NCBI GenBank assembly: GCA_037903475.1
Contig: JBAJFG010000433.1
Span: 434,001 to 498,000 of the forward strand
DNA length: 64,000 nt
Source: Ancylostoma caninum
Taxonomy: Eukaryota > Nematoda > Chromadorea > Rhabditida > Ancylostomatidae
Reading direction: 5' to 3'
The notes under the pieces are model-generated. The model saw only the letters and a program-made list of their open reading frames with translations. It was not told where the DNA came from and ran no database searches. The translations under genes and the position numbers were made by a program. This document shows, one piece after another, positions 36,011 through 48,559 of the stretch; position 1 is the first letter of the stretch; the number at the start of each line of letters is the position of its first letter.

Positions 36011-36254
36011 AATTATACACAACATCGTGTTCACGGTACTTCTCTCAAACTAGCTGTTGAGTGAGAGTTCTATTAGTCCCAGTTAACAGGAAATTCCAAA
36101 GACATTTGCTGGGAGCTGGGCTATACTAATGTCTGGCATCCTGAATGAAGCTGGGAGTTAACCGCTAGTTAAGAAGTTGGTGTAGGAGGAATCAAATATG
36201 AGATCATTATGTATCAAAAATCCAAATTCGAAACAAAAAAGTTACCACACATGT

Positions 36255-37291
36255 GTTTAAGGCTTAGGCTTAGGCTTCACAGGAGTGGCCCCACCCAACT
36301 CCCTTTTCACCTAAATTTCTAAGATAGACTACGATAAGTGTAAGTGTAAGTAAGATTGGAGACTATTCGTATGTTGCATCGCGTGCGCGCATAGCTCAAT
36401 GGGTTGAGCGAATGATCGACGTTGTGGTGGTCAGGGGATCGAATCCTGCCCTGTGCCCCCGTTTTGCAAATACATATGGTATGCTGCCTACGACTGCTGC
36501 AGTTATCTAACAAACACCAACATAAAAAGTAGCCCGGATGGCTCAGTGGTTTGAGCGGCAGATTGCAATCTGTCCCTATCGCTGGTTCCACTCCGTTGGA
36601 GATCCAGAGTTAAGTATCGCAGTGTTTGGGGTTCACTGCTTGGAACGTCCCCCGTGATCTCCTTCGGGTAGTCCAGGAAGGCATCCGGCAATGTTTTGCA
36701 TAAATTTCGAAGATAAACTACGATAAGTGTAAGTGTAAGTAATAGTAATAGTGTAAGTAATAGTGAAAACCACTTTTTCAAAGTTTGGGGGAACCCGGAG
36801 AGAGTAACTCCGCCGTAAAGGACTGCTCCACGAAAGATAAATGACAGCGGTAGAACTACTTCGCAATGGATATGGAACAATTTATACAGATTTCAATTAT
36901 TCCTGAGGATCCCGAATTGGATGAGCTTTGTTATTCAGATGGGATAACTGAAGTACTGTGTCCATCTATAGAAGAATAACGGCTATTTCTGTATTCGCGA
37001 AGCAGTGTACTATAGCAGAAAATGGAAGAATTGACTTCGCTTATTGTGTATTCAGAAATCTTTCCCCATGAAAATCACAAAAATGAAAAAACGTGAAAGT
37101 TGTGAAAATGGTCCCCTGCTTTATAGCCTTGACATATCCACTGCACTCTGTCTACTATGGACTAAAATTGTATTTTCTTTCGCTTTCTCCCAAGCTCGAG
37201 TGATTTATAGCTCATTAATACCGGGGCGCCGGAGGGTGGTGGTGGCCGGCGCGCGCCGGCGCCCATTTGCAATGGCTGCCGGACCCGACTG
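36255..37291. mobile_element. SINE-bearing TIR element, copy 2, left end missing
   Basis: From GTTTAAGGCTTAGGCTTAGG to the right end the sequence parallels copy 1 (23530-24572) with scattered substitutions, including both tRNA-like heads (about 36385-36452 and 36530-36603), the GTAAGT-rich tails and the right TIR ending in GACTG before TA. The left arm of about 175 bases is absent, so the element is truncated and cannot be excised by its own ends. The shared internal composition shows that the SINE units were already in the element before it was copied. Confidence 0.85.
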
Positions 37292-38506
37292 TAGTAAAAC
37301 TCTATACAATGGCGTTGTTTGTGATGCTGAACGCGAGCTGAACATCAATTTTGTACCGTGACGCATTCTTGTCGGACTACCGAAAGCATATTGTAAATAC
37401 AGTTTTTCATCTAGAACTTAGGAAAACTCGGCAGAGAGAGGGTTTTTTCTCATACATTGGTCATGAGGATCACATCCACTTAGCACCACAGCGTTTTTTG
37501 TGAAGGTTAAGTGTGAACCAATAAAAATGAGGTGCTCCAAATTATGACAAATACTGTAACTTACTGCAGCCGCACCATGTGATGGAATTAACCTCATTAT
37601 CGTGGTCACAACGCCAAACAACAACCGATGCCGATCATGGCCAAATTTTGGAGGGAAGAGTTATCAGCACTTTGCATTGCACAGTGTGTATAGTCCGTTC
37701 CAAAAACGACGATAATTGAGTATTTGTGCCAGTGACAAGCGTTTCTCGCCTACCTCTCCGAATATGGCACTATTTCTCGCGTTCTTTCGTTGTCTGATAT
37801 CTTCACCACTACGCTCCAGTAAAACACACCATATTGTCGCTAATGTGTTCAATCTCAGTAGCAACAAATTTCTCACGGATTCTTTAGAGAGCCGAGAGAA
37901 CTAAGATCAATTTTTGACATTAAGGAACAAGCAAAAAATCAGAGTGAGCTAATGTGAAAGGAATACTTGGCAAACTGCTGCTTAAAACTCCAACGGTAAT
38001 TTACAGTTCTCTATTCATATTGGTTTCAAACAAGCTTGGAGGTTTCAAACAACACCTCCATGCTGTCGTAACCTTTGGTAAAGGAATTAACCTGACTTTC
38101 AGTTCAAACACCCTATATCAACGCGGCTTCAGTCCTGATCGAATAAGCTCCTTTTTTTACTACCAGACCCGGATGCATCATTTAGATTACCCATTTTAAA
38201 CTTATCAACGCATCGAAATCTACCCTTTATCTGGCACCCATCGACATCTTTACCCAAGCATGACGGTGTCTATAAGAAGCTGCCACTCATTGGTAGTGAT
38301 ACTCATGGGTCTGCTCCCAACCGAGCCCTAATTTCACCAGCAACCTAACAATGTACTTTCGAAGAAATTCGAGGATATCAGTGTCGCTACATCGGTGTTC
38401 TGGTACTTTAGCGCCTTTAATCCAGCGACTTTCACATAATTGCTTCTGGCACTTTAGCGCCTTTGGGTCCAGCGTTTTTTTTTTACATAATCCAAGGATG
38501 TTCTAG
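37292..38506. other. Intergenic stretch between copy 2 and the small ORF
   Basis: No exon was recognised. Several 60-80 codon frames occur on both strands without recognisable motifs. A two-unit tandem duplication is listed at 38400-38491. Confidence 0.45.
38400..38491. repeat. Two-unit tandem duplication
   Basis: The phrase CTTTAGCGCCTTT...TCCAGCG...ACATAAT occurs twice, with units starting near 38400 and 38446. It lies immediately upstream of the possible small gene at 38526. Confidence 0.7.
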
Positions 38507-38525
38507 AATCAACAACATCTCGTCC

Positions 38526-38735
38526 ATGCGTTTCTATTCAAAGCCCCCGCTAATTGCAAGAATTGTCCTTGAGAGCGTACTATTTGTCGGATTCCTTATT
38601 CCTTACCTTTCCCTCAACCCGCTGAGAACTTGGGAACAATGGAGGCGGGATCTCCGAGAGAAGAAGAGCGGCCGGATGTCCGAGGAAAACCGCGCCGTTC
38701 TTCGACCGCACAACTGTAGAGAGCATGTCCTGTGA
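38526..38735 (+). CDS. Possible 69-residue single-pass membrane protein
   Basis: A single frame starts at ATG 20 bases after a TTCTAG acceptor (boundary 38506/38507), a possible splice-leader addition site, and ends at TGA. Residues 1-8 are MRFYSKPP, residues 9-29 are hydrophobic (ending [11 protein letters not shown]), then a strongly charged tail begins [18 protein letters not shown] short hydrophobic helix followed by a basic amphipathic tail resembles small inner-membrane assembly factors of mitochondria such as SMIM20-type proteins, but this rests on layout only. ATTAAA at 38827-38832 could serve for polyadenylation. It may instead be an exon of a larger gene or a chance frame. Confidence 0.45.
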   Translation: MRFYSKPPLIARIVLESVLFVGFLIPYLSLNPLRTWEQWRRDLREKKSGRMSEENRAVLRPHNCREHVL

Positions 38736-40474
38736 GGTGGCGAATTCTACAGCTCGCCACGAGGACAACGAGAAGCTTGGCTCTTTCTGGAAAGGAAATG
38801 TTTACTCATGATCTATGTAGTTACATAATTAAATACATACACAAGTAAACAACAGGTGGACGTGGCGAAAATCCCAAAAAGAAACCTGGGAAATCCCCAG
38901 AAATCCTAATTTTTTCAAACATTTCCCACTTTTTTGCGACATTTTGCGCTGCTTTTGCTGAAACTTCTACTATGTTCTCCAAATCGGTTTTTCCGGAGGT
39001 CTTTGTCCTTTTCAGAAGAGGAAGAACTGTCCAGGATCTCTTAGCTCGTAAAAGCAAGCAAAAGGTAAACGGATAGTTCAGGGTACTGCAAAGAATAAAA
39101 ATTTGAATGGACGTGCTCCCCTTCCCCTCCTTCTCGAAATCTTTGGCAGACATGCCTTTTACGTCACTGCTAAGTGCATAGCGCTCGAAAATGTCCTTTC
39201 ATAAAAATATAAAGCCATTTTTACTACCTTTGAGATTCAATGAGCCGGAAGGCACTTTCCTTCTCCAGAATAAAAGTTGTGCAAGCAAAAAAGTTCCGTT
39301 TATTGAGCTGAATCATAAGGAGGCTAAGAAAGTATGTACAGTGGTGAAAAAGGACTGAGGTTACCAATAGCCTGAGATTCTCGTGCAATCCCAGGAAATC
39401 CAAGTTATGAAGAAACACTATACGTGAAGAAATGTTTGAATCATCCATTCTTTTAGGTTTTTTTTTGCATCAGAAGAAATAGCTTTGAAAATGTCTTATT
39501 ACCTCTCCTATATTTGCTTACGTGTCCATTTTTAGACACATAATAAGGCTGTCGTTTCAAACAAAGCCAAGGCAATATCCAAAACAAAACATGACGACAG
39601 GAATAGAATTTATGAGGACCCATGGCGTGACAACAGCTTCAGTCATACCCCTTGACGGGAGAGGCCTTGGAACGGCATACCTAGTAGTATCTTTCAAGCT
39701 AGTGCATCCACCCGGTTCTGACTAAGAGGAGTTTAGCTATGACCATATTCAAAATCTGATAGAGAATCTCAGAATTTCAACTGAATTCTGGAGTTGTACG
39801 AATACATAGGGGCAAGGAACTTTCTTGTAAAGGGTCTTGTGGTGCGTGCTTCATTAGGTTTATGTATTTATTATTTTATTTTAGTAAAAAGTAAAGGCGC
39901 CTGGTCTCGTATTCGAAACATTTCATGCAGCCGGATGTACACGCTCTAGCGGATATGCTGGAATGGTTTGGATTTTCTGCTATCCATTAAAAACTTAGCC
40001 GCGCATATGTGAATCCACTCGTTTCACTGCAGGATATTTTTATCCGGATAATTTCTACTTGATGACAATCCATGATCTATACCATCTTCACTTCATGTTC
40101 CCTCTCGCCAAGGCACTCCACTTGTGCCAACAACCGAACGGGTGGATGGAGGAGTTACGTTGGATAAAAAGTGGATAAAAATAAAAATTAAAGGGGATGG
40201 ATGTATGTACATCCGTAGTGTTTTCCCTACGATGAAATATACTGGGTACGAGTTCTGAGCCGCATGATCTCGAAAATCTGAATTAGAAGGCTTGCTTCCA
40301 ATCAAATTATGGGAGATTTTGGGTGTTTTTCGCTGTTTCTCGGAGAAAAGATTCTCTGTACTTATGGTTTGGTAGCGAACGATTTTTTCTGAAATTTTAA
40401 TTGCTTTGACACTCCTTCTTCCTCTTTTTTAATTCTCATTTACGTGCTTTTTCTTCGTCACGGGACTCGCATCA
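38736..40474. other. Intergenic stretch left of the foldback
   Basis: I see no gene here. Several short AT-rich frames occur on both strands without motifs. It is the expected location of the true 3' end of the menorin-like transcript, which runs leftward from 48.6 kb. Confidence 0.45.
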
Positions 40475-40945
40475 TTAAAGGCAGCAGGAGCTGAAATTCT
40501 CGTCTCTGAGCTGAGCTGCGGGTGGTGAAGTACAGACTCAGCACATCATAAATGTGAAACGAACACAGACAATGATGGCTTATCTGCAGAGAAAATGGAA
40601 CATTCGTCGCGAACACGCCTGGCCGTGTTCGTGCGCGGACGAGTTTTCCCCGGCGCGAAAGCCATTGCGGCGCGTGGTTTTGGCCGAGTCCCGCCATGAA
40701 ACCCTGTGAATTGAATGCATTTCGTTTTCCCTTTGCGCCAAACCACGCACCGCAATGGCTTTTGCGCCGGGGAAAACTCGTCCGCGCGCGAACACGGCCA
40801 GGCGTGTTCGCGACGAATGTTCCATTTTCTCTGCAGGTAAGCCATCATTGTCTGTGTTCGTTTCACATTTATGATGTGCTGAGTCTGTACTTCATCACCC
40901 ACAGCTCAGCTCGGAGTCGAGGATTTCAGCTCCTGCTGCCTTTAA
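40475..40945. repeat. Large near-perfect inverted repeat (foldback), arms about 210 bases
   Basis: The left arm 40475-40684 and right arm 40737-40945 are reverse complements at roughly 93-95% by eye, around a 52-base spacer. Matching landmarks are TTAAAGGCAGCAGGAGCTGA at the outer ends and CGAACACGCCTGGCCGTGTT inside. No transposase or terminal duplication was recognised. The right arm overlaps the last codons and stop of the menorin-like gene. Confidence 0.9.
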
Positions 40946-43900
40946 ACTCCCCGCCTACGCTTCTTGGAAAGAGAAATGACATGCAAACCTGTGATTCATT
41001 AGGATTGTTAGGTATCCGCTGAATAATTTCCCTGTGACGCGGCTCGAGATCGTACAACACTCGATTCTTAGTGGCTACCCGTCGAATTTCTGCCACAGAC
41101 GCCCAGTCGATTTCCTGAAGTTTTTTTTAAGTTGAATGATTTCTTTTTGAAGGGTTTGATCAAAACCTCGTCGTCCTTATCGCTCCAAATGAGCAGCGAA
41201 ATGGCTTTGTCCATTCCAAGGAGCCACAGTAGTTGATCTTTGGAGTTGGCAGCCTAAAAATTGCAGTACTTGGCGAATTTGTGATGGTTGGTGACATACA
41301 GCAAAGTGGATTTTCGTCCGGCTAGCAGAGGAATGACCTGGGTAACTCACCACTGATAACCTAACCGATAGCATTACTGGCTGGTCAAGTCGAGCAATGT
41401 ACTCGAGAATCTGGAACAGTTGTCGCCATGTCAGCCTAAAAATTCGGTCTTCAGCAAGTAACAGATGATAAGTAGGTTATGAAATCCGCCGCAGTAATCC
41501 ATCAATCCAGGTGCTAAAGTTCGATGTGCCTAGGGTTACATGTCTCAATTTCAGAATAAAAAATCTCGGTAACTCTCTATTAAGTGGGTTTGCTGGGGAA
41601 AAATGGAGTATTTCTCAACGACAGGAATACCATGTACTGTGCGCACGGTTACTGTAACACGCGGTGGTGACTCCCACTTCAATAACTTGTCAGGATCCAC
41701 CAACCTCTTATACTTTGGGTTGAGCATGGAAAAATTCGACTGCTTGGTCCACCCCAGCGACAGCGTAGCATCCGGGAACAGTCGTCGCGCTCGATCCACA
41801 AACGAGGATGGATCCACGACATTCTGGAATGGATGTCGTTCCATTGCGTACATACATATGTATATGCTGTAAAGCTAGTTAATAAAAATTAACGAACCTC
41901 GACACTTCTCGGTGAACGAAACACGTTGGCATGGAGAATTACTGGGTACTGTAATACAGGAGCCAATGGATCGGCTTGTGATGCATAGAGGTACTGTAGA
42001 ACGGGACGGACCACTTCGGTTGAGCGGAAGTTGATCTTTATAGCTGAAAAATCACCTGTGTATAAACTCTGACAATAGAGAAGTACTACATTCTGGTGGT
42101 GCGCTTCAAAATCTACTGAATTTTCTCGTCTATTGGGTGGAACTTCGTATATTCGTACGGTCTTCTTTCTGTTACAGTTTTTCCCTGATCGTTGATTTTT
42201 AGTTAACGTTATTTGTTTGTTTCAATATTGTGCTGTCGTTTATTTGTTTGGTTTTTACATGGTATTTATTGTTGATTCCGGTAGAAAAGTTTCTAACATT
42301 TAAGAAACTCTTTTTCTACAAAATTATGCCATTTGTTTCTCTAGAAACACCAATAAGCTTGAGTTCTAGTTTTTTTTTCTTTTAACCCCTTGATAGCCAC
42401 GCCATTTTCTGCCTTTCCTATTTTGTCACATGCTTTTCTCTATATAGCTTTGCTCGGTAATTGGTACAAAACTTCTGAAATAGTTTGTATAGCCACGAGT
42501 TTATAGTTTGTTTAGCTGATTCAAATGTGTTGTTAGGTTAGTGTTTAAAAAATCGATTGGACTACAGTGCCCAAACGATGTGTCAAACTGTAGTATAAGA
42601 GGAAAGGTGCGCTTTACCGGTGAAAGTGGCGGTCGTCAAGAGGTTAACGAGGGGTCAACTGGTCAGGTAATGAAGTGATAAAGTAAGATTCCCAAGTAGT
42701 AAGTTCTAAGCCTTCATAGAGAGTCGATTTTCCCGCTCACTCGCTAAATGTATGAACTAGTATATCTTCTCGCTTCTCACTATTTACACTTCTAACGTGA
42801 TTTTGGTTAAGCACCTCTTCTAGGCTTGCAGGAAGTTAGCCCAAAATGCGAGCCAAAATCCCAATCAGTTCTCTTAAAGCTACCTACTCCTCCCTAGGTA
42901 CTGTAGAGCCTCAGGAGTGGTCTTACAGTATTTGGTCCTGTACAGGGAAAAAGACGAAATAAGATCTACATACGATAACGGCCGAGATTAGTAGCCTTTT
43001 GAATTTTCCTCATAACTTCTCCTGTGCTAAAGCCTTTAAATGGAGAGAAACTAAAGCAGTCTTTTGTGGTATGAGCCTGTTGGTGCCATATAATCGTAAA
43101 TAATACTATAAGGCAATGTAATTTTGGCCGGCACTGTATATAATCTAATCTGTCTCTAAAATCTCTAATTAATCTATCCGAAGAGGAGTTTAATGGATTT
43201 AGACTGCCCTAAACAAACACGAATTTGCCCCAAGTAAAAAAAGGGTCGCAACCAATAACTTTACAAAAACACAGCCTCTTTGGAGTTTTCATTTTCTTCG
43301 CCCTCCCCTCGTTCCCCCTCCCTCCTAAATATCGAAGAGAACCTCCTGTTTTCTTTCAATTCCTTCACAAGTAAATCCAAGACGTCTCCCCCCTCGATAT
43401 TTGAACTGTATGTGAGTGCGTTGCGTTATCGATGAGCTATGTGTGTGTGTGTATTTGCAAACGATTCGTGTGAGGGATAAGGTGATCCATCATTTCTTTC
43501 GGAGGCAAACATTATACGTAGTGGGGGTTGACACATCTATGTCATTACACACTCCCTGCGGTTGGCGAGATTGATGGGAATGAAACCCCGAGTTGACCTG
43601 AAGACCGTCTGAACCGCCGCAACCAAATACAAACCTTTCTTGAGGTTCGCCACCTCTCTCAGCCACTCTTTGAACGTGATTCGGTCCGCCGTCCTCGCAT
43701 CAGCCCGCATCACTGGGATGGCCCGATGTCGCGGCCTTCTGACGGTCTGCAGGAACACGTCGCCCTCGATCAGCATCGACTTGTTCAGGAACGGCTCTGC
43801 AACGGTTCGAGGTTGCGAGTTCACGGCTGCTTGCGTGGACAACGCTGCCTAATAACAGTGTTCGTCGAGGGGACACGCAGAATCTCGCGCCGCGATCAGG

Positions 43901-46900
43901 CAATTAACGACCGGCCGCTTCAAAGGCGGACAACCGCTGTTTTTACGCTGATTGGCATTAAACGCCGCTGCCAAGATGTCGCTTAAGGTACGCGGAGAGC
44001 TTTGCGAACCGCTCATTAGTGGAATTTCCTCCTGACAGATATGTGGTAACGTTCAGTAGTGATAGCCTTCATAAATTCTTACTGCAAATTCGCTTTTCAG
44101 AGAGAAATTTCCCTTTTTCCTCTTGCGGTAAAACTTGGACATTTTTTAGACATAACTTAAGCTCTTATGCCTTACAGTTTGCTCCGTTTAATGTTAGTTC
44201 ACTATAGCCTCTCATCTAGTGGGGATACTGTCAAGGCGCTATAAAGAGCTATAAAGCATGAGGAAATTGAAATAAAAATTGTACAAATTTCAGTATTTTA
44301 AAGAGTTCCGAAAGTACTGTTCATCCTAGAGGAGACCTGCAAAATTAAAAAAAGAATGAAATTTGAAAAAAAAAAGATCGTGATGAGACAAAATGTGACC
44401 ATGGTTTTGTTTTCATGGTTCGCCTAATCATACTAGTGCTGGATCTAGTTCATTATCTTATCTATCCAAGTTCATTTTCGAAAATGAATATGAAAGTGAG
44501 TGAAGTGAACGATCTCTCAAAAGTTCCGCGGTTTCAAAGTTCTCCTTTCACCGCATGTTTTTAGAACGAAAAATGAGCAAACAGGGTGCAAAGTGGATTT
44601 GTAGCGATCGGCGAGGAAGTATGAACGCAGCCTCTTATCTGCGCCTGTGTTGCGTCCGAAGTGCTCCCGGGCTCATCTTTCATCATGTACATATTTGCAT
44701 GCGCAACAAACGCACACATTTAGTGGAAATATCCCTACTACTGCGAAGAAAACCATAGAATAAATGTTCATCAAACAGATGGTGTTGAAAGAAGGTGGTC
44801 TTGGAACCGGATGCGTCATTGGAAAGATGGGTAATCCCATACACATGGTAATGATTATCTCTAGGTTGCAGCTGTGTATAGACAACGTCACTTACAGGTG
44901 AACACGTTGATAAGTGGCAGATACAGGGTAGATTTGGGTGCGTTGTCAACTTTACCCCGGATAATAATGGTGTATCTGGGTCCTGGTAGTATCCCATGCC
45001 ATCACTATTTTTCAACGAAAAAGCCGAATGTGAAAACAAACAGTTGCGTCGGTAGAATGTGAAAATTTTCGCAAGATTCACGGGATTTGCGGAATTTTTT
45101 TTGTAACTCTTTTCAGAGTGAAAATTTTTCGCAATAAAAAGGTCTACATGGTGCAGAATAACATTCTGCATCTATCAGTCCTCGGTCACATCTTACTTTC
45201 GTGGCCGTTCCTAAAATTTCGTTAATTGCTTTGACCCAGGCAACTAATTAAGGTCAAACATGGAAAACTGGAGAAAAAAAGTGTATTCCAGAAAAATTTT
45301 TTTGTTTTCATTTGTGTGCCTTTGAGCATGTCGCTGCTTTGCCATATAGGAACGTTTTCTGATGTGATTGTTCCTAAAAGTTTTGAAAATTGAGGTACAG
45401 TGATTTTTTTCTCATTATACATCAGCAGCATTTATTGGCTCTCTAGTTTCCTCACATGTTCTGATCCTTTAATGTTTCTGTTTACGGTCGGAAAAACTGA
45501 AACTTGGGATAGGATCAGGTTCGCATAGGCCGATAATGACACTTAGAAATTTGAGCGCTTGCTAGGATTCTGACGACGAGTGCCGTGTCGAGTGTTAATA
45601 GGATGTTAGACCGAATATAAGACTTTGGATTTGAGTTTTGGGCTAATTCTCTGGGTAGAGAACCCCTAAGCTTCCAATTTAAGTGCATATTAATGCAGCT
45701 TATGAATTTGCACGCTGACGTAAGAGACAGAATTGCATTTGTAAGAAAAAGCTATTAAAAAAGGAAGGAAATTTGATGCTTAGGCCCTCAGCCGTTTTTA
45801 TTCCTACTTACTAGAATTTCAACATAAACCACCTTTGCAACTTACCATGCAGCTGATCGACCAAGTCAGGCCAACTGTTCACTCCATGAGCCACGCGGAT
45901 ATTGAAGCCATCGCCTAGTGTCTCGTTCTTCCAGAAATCGACTACCGACATCCTAGTGGCCCGCATCTCACGGCCGACGTCGGCTGAAATGATTCATATT
46001 AGTTGCCAGAATTTGAGGGATTTTAGTGCCTCCACGGAGATTATGAGGGATGGCTATAATTTAGAGTACGTTCTCCGCCGTAGTGTGCAATCGCGAAAAA
46101 CCACGAGTCCCATGGCTCTGCTAGTGCTTTGTTTATGTTTATGTTGTGTGTGCCCTATATTCAGCAATTAAGGCAATCTCACGACGAACTCAATTAACTT
46201 CAAGACGGCTCGGCAACAGTTCGCGCGCGAACTGAAATGCCTAATTAGCGGATAAAGACGTCAAATCTGAGTCTAATTTCGTTTAGTGCCGGGCTCTAGC
46301 GGTGCATTACCCACAAAGGAGGCGCTCCCGGGTGCAGATCGACCGCGTAAGATCTAATTGCTGGCGATTGTCTTTGGCAGACGGGTCCCTACCCCTACTG
46401 GATGCCCTGGATTAACGACAGCTGAGGGCGGCCAAGCCGACTCCTGTGCGGTCTCATTCCCGGATGAGGTGAAGCCCTTTAATCTTAGGTGAAAGATCGT
46501 TAGGGCTCATTGCGTACACATGCGAGAGTGATCCGTGGAAAACCCCTGTGATTAAAGTTTGCCAAGTACATATTCATTGTCCATAGGTCAGGATTTTGGC
46601 ATTGTGTCACACAATTGTTGTCTATAGATCGCAAAGAGACCATATATGAGGGGGTTCTGTGGCACGATTTTTAAGTATCTTTTGCCCTTTCAAATGTATT
46701 TGGATAGCTTGCATGACTAAGTATTACCGTACATTACACTACTCAACGCAAGGATTGCACAGATAAAAAAGTCGGTCAGAAAACATGCCAAATCCAGCGA
46801 AAAATCCAATGCGTTTTCAAGGAAGTATGGAAGTTCCCAAAGACAGATTTCCAAGGAATATAAACAGAGGATACTCGTTTTGCCTGCCCTCTTCCACCCG

Positions 46901-48559
46901 ACTACGCAAAAACTTCAACTACTTAAATGTAGGCAGTAATAGAATCTTGCTTCTTCGCCTAAGCTATTCCGAAGTGCCGAGTGGAGTGAATCTGCTACAG
47001 CTTGTCCTGGCTGGAGAAACTGTCGTGAGGTTAATGAAAGTCATATTTGTTGGTTTTTCGCTGGCTTTTGGGAGCCCTTTATAGGAACGCTAAGAAAGGG
47101 AAACAAAAAAGTAATGTGAAGCTCATGTCGAGTCTGCCCACCCGTAAGCCACACTTATCAAAATCAAGGTCGATCCACCAACGTCTACGTATGTAGGATG
47201 TTACGCTCCAGGTGGAGTATGTCTTCGAAATGTTAGAAGCTGACACCGCATTGTCTTTAGAAGTAAAACAAATTTGTGCTAGAATGTCAATTTACCACAA
47301 TTTGGCTCATCAGTTTTATTTTGACACGGTTTGGCCCTGAAACGTACGCAGAAGCCTTGTGTTCCAGTAGTAGGAAGCTAAGTTTGAAACAGTGTTTGCG
47401 AGGACACAAGCGGTCCATTTTTGACTTCGTCAGGCGACTTCTTCTCGAAATTGGGGGGAAGGGGGAGGGGAGGGGGATATTTGAGCTTTCTCAGACATTT
47501 TCGAAAGTTTGTAGTAGTACGTAGATGTGAATTTTCTATGTTCTGTCAGTGACATGTTCCTTTTTAAACGTGGACTTCCCATCTACGTATCAAAGATACA
47601 CGATTCAGTTTACAAGAATTTCGAAAGTATAACCATCCATGCAAGTTACCCCACATAAATGGTAGTTTCGCTTGTAAAACTGGAAGTTAATAGCTATTAC
47701 ATAGATGAGCAGGTTCTGGAAACCTTGGTTAACGGTTTCAAGTTCTATGGTTCATGACTTATACGACGTCCTTTGAAGCCATTTTTTGAGTTGGTCTATC
47801 ATGATCTCATAAGGCGCAGAGGTTTCAAGGATAGACTGCGGTAAACCTAATCCCCTTGCCGGTCGCGTGGTCCAAGGGCAAGTTCTTTGCGCAGTAAGAC
47901 CAGAGGTTTGGATCTATGGGGGTAGGACAGGATTAATACCCAAATCCCATCCATTGAACCTCGGCGAAAAACTCGTCCAACTACGTACGTACGCTTGTGG
48001 CTGATCGAGTTCATGGCGCGGCGGTCCGTTCTGTTTATGGCAGTTTGGCCGACCTTTGTTCGGCTAATTGGATCGGATCGGCATTTCTAAAATTGTTTTG
48101 GTCCGTGATTTAATTACAGCTTTTTGTCCGGCACTCACTCGGATGAGCTGACCGGAGCTGGTGAAGAACAACACGGTTTCCGAGTACTTTTAGGGTAATC
48201 CTGTATTATACCGAGCAATCCCCTGAATGCTACCTACATACCCTGCTGTGGTGTTCCCGGAAGCACTCGGTGAACGTTCGCCACGGCAATTTTAATGGCG
48301 AGTTTACTTCGTGGCGGCGACGGCACAAACGAGCGCTACGACGGCGTGATTTACTTTATGTTGACAACTTCCGAAAGCGGTGGAGAGGTGAGAACCGGCT
48401 GGCCGTTTCACTCAGGGTTGGATATGTTCCCCAGACTGGGCCGAATCCCTCGTTTCGGGAAATTTCCTAGGAAAGAAATGAAGAAACCAACACTCATTCA
48501 ATTTACTCACCCAGGACCGCAGCCGGCGGAAGAAACAACAAAAATGGCAGCAGATACAT
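40926..48559 (-). CDS. Menorin / FAM151 (DUF2181) family secreted protein
   Basis: Eight minus-strand exons join in phase: 48511-48559, 45846-45983, 43635-43844, 41898-42043, 41714-41823, 41351-41435, 41167-41253 and 40926-41114, giving 337 residues. Residues 1-16 ([16 protein letters not shown]) are a signal peptide. Family landmarks follow in order: [86 protein letters not shown]. elegans menorin acts from the epidermis with SAX-7/L1CAM, LECT-2 and DMA-1 to shape PVD dendrites. The family's usual HPP motif after EGDV is replaced by MRADA, and KLDF reads KINF. The exon 3 acceptor (GCAG at 43845) and exon 5 donor (GTATAAG, or GTTGGT 7 bases later) were chosen by phase. The stop lies in the foldback arm; an alternative GTTTGC donor near 40986 could lead to a different end. 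Confidence 0.88.
42044..43634 (-). other. Menorin-like gene, intron 3 (1.6 kb)
   Basis: The intron starts GTTTGT and ends TTTTTCAG on the minus strand. No exon or named element was recognised; it has T-rich tracts and a short (GT)n at about 43439-43453. Confidence 0.7.
43845..45845 (-). other. Menorin-like gene, intron 2 (2.0 kb)
   Basis: The intron starts GTAAGT and ends TTAGGCAG on the minus strand. Bases 44800-45000 share scattered phrases with 62710-62890 (AATCCCATAC.CATGGT, TATAGACAAC), suggesting an old dispersed repeat. No exon was recognised; the 162-codon minus-strand frame at 44683-45171 has no motif. Confidence 0.6.
45984..48510 (-). other. Menorin-like gene, intron 1 (2.5 kb)
   Basis: The intron starts GTGAGT and ends CATTTCAG on the minus strand. 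GC-richer patches at 46.2-46.5 kb and 47.9-48.2 kb contain CAATTAA and CTAATTAG homeodomain-type sites and may be regulatory. No exon was recognised. Confidence 0.65.

Noticed and set aside
40458..41022. Several overlapping frames of 70-118 codons on both strands
   Set aside because: They come from the two mirror-image arms of the foldback, which read alike on opposite strands.
44683..45171. 162-codon minus-strand frame
   Set aside because: It lies inside intron 2 of the menorin-like gene, overlaps a diverged dispersed repeat, and shows no recognisable motif.
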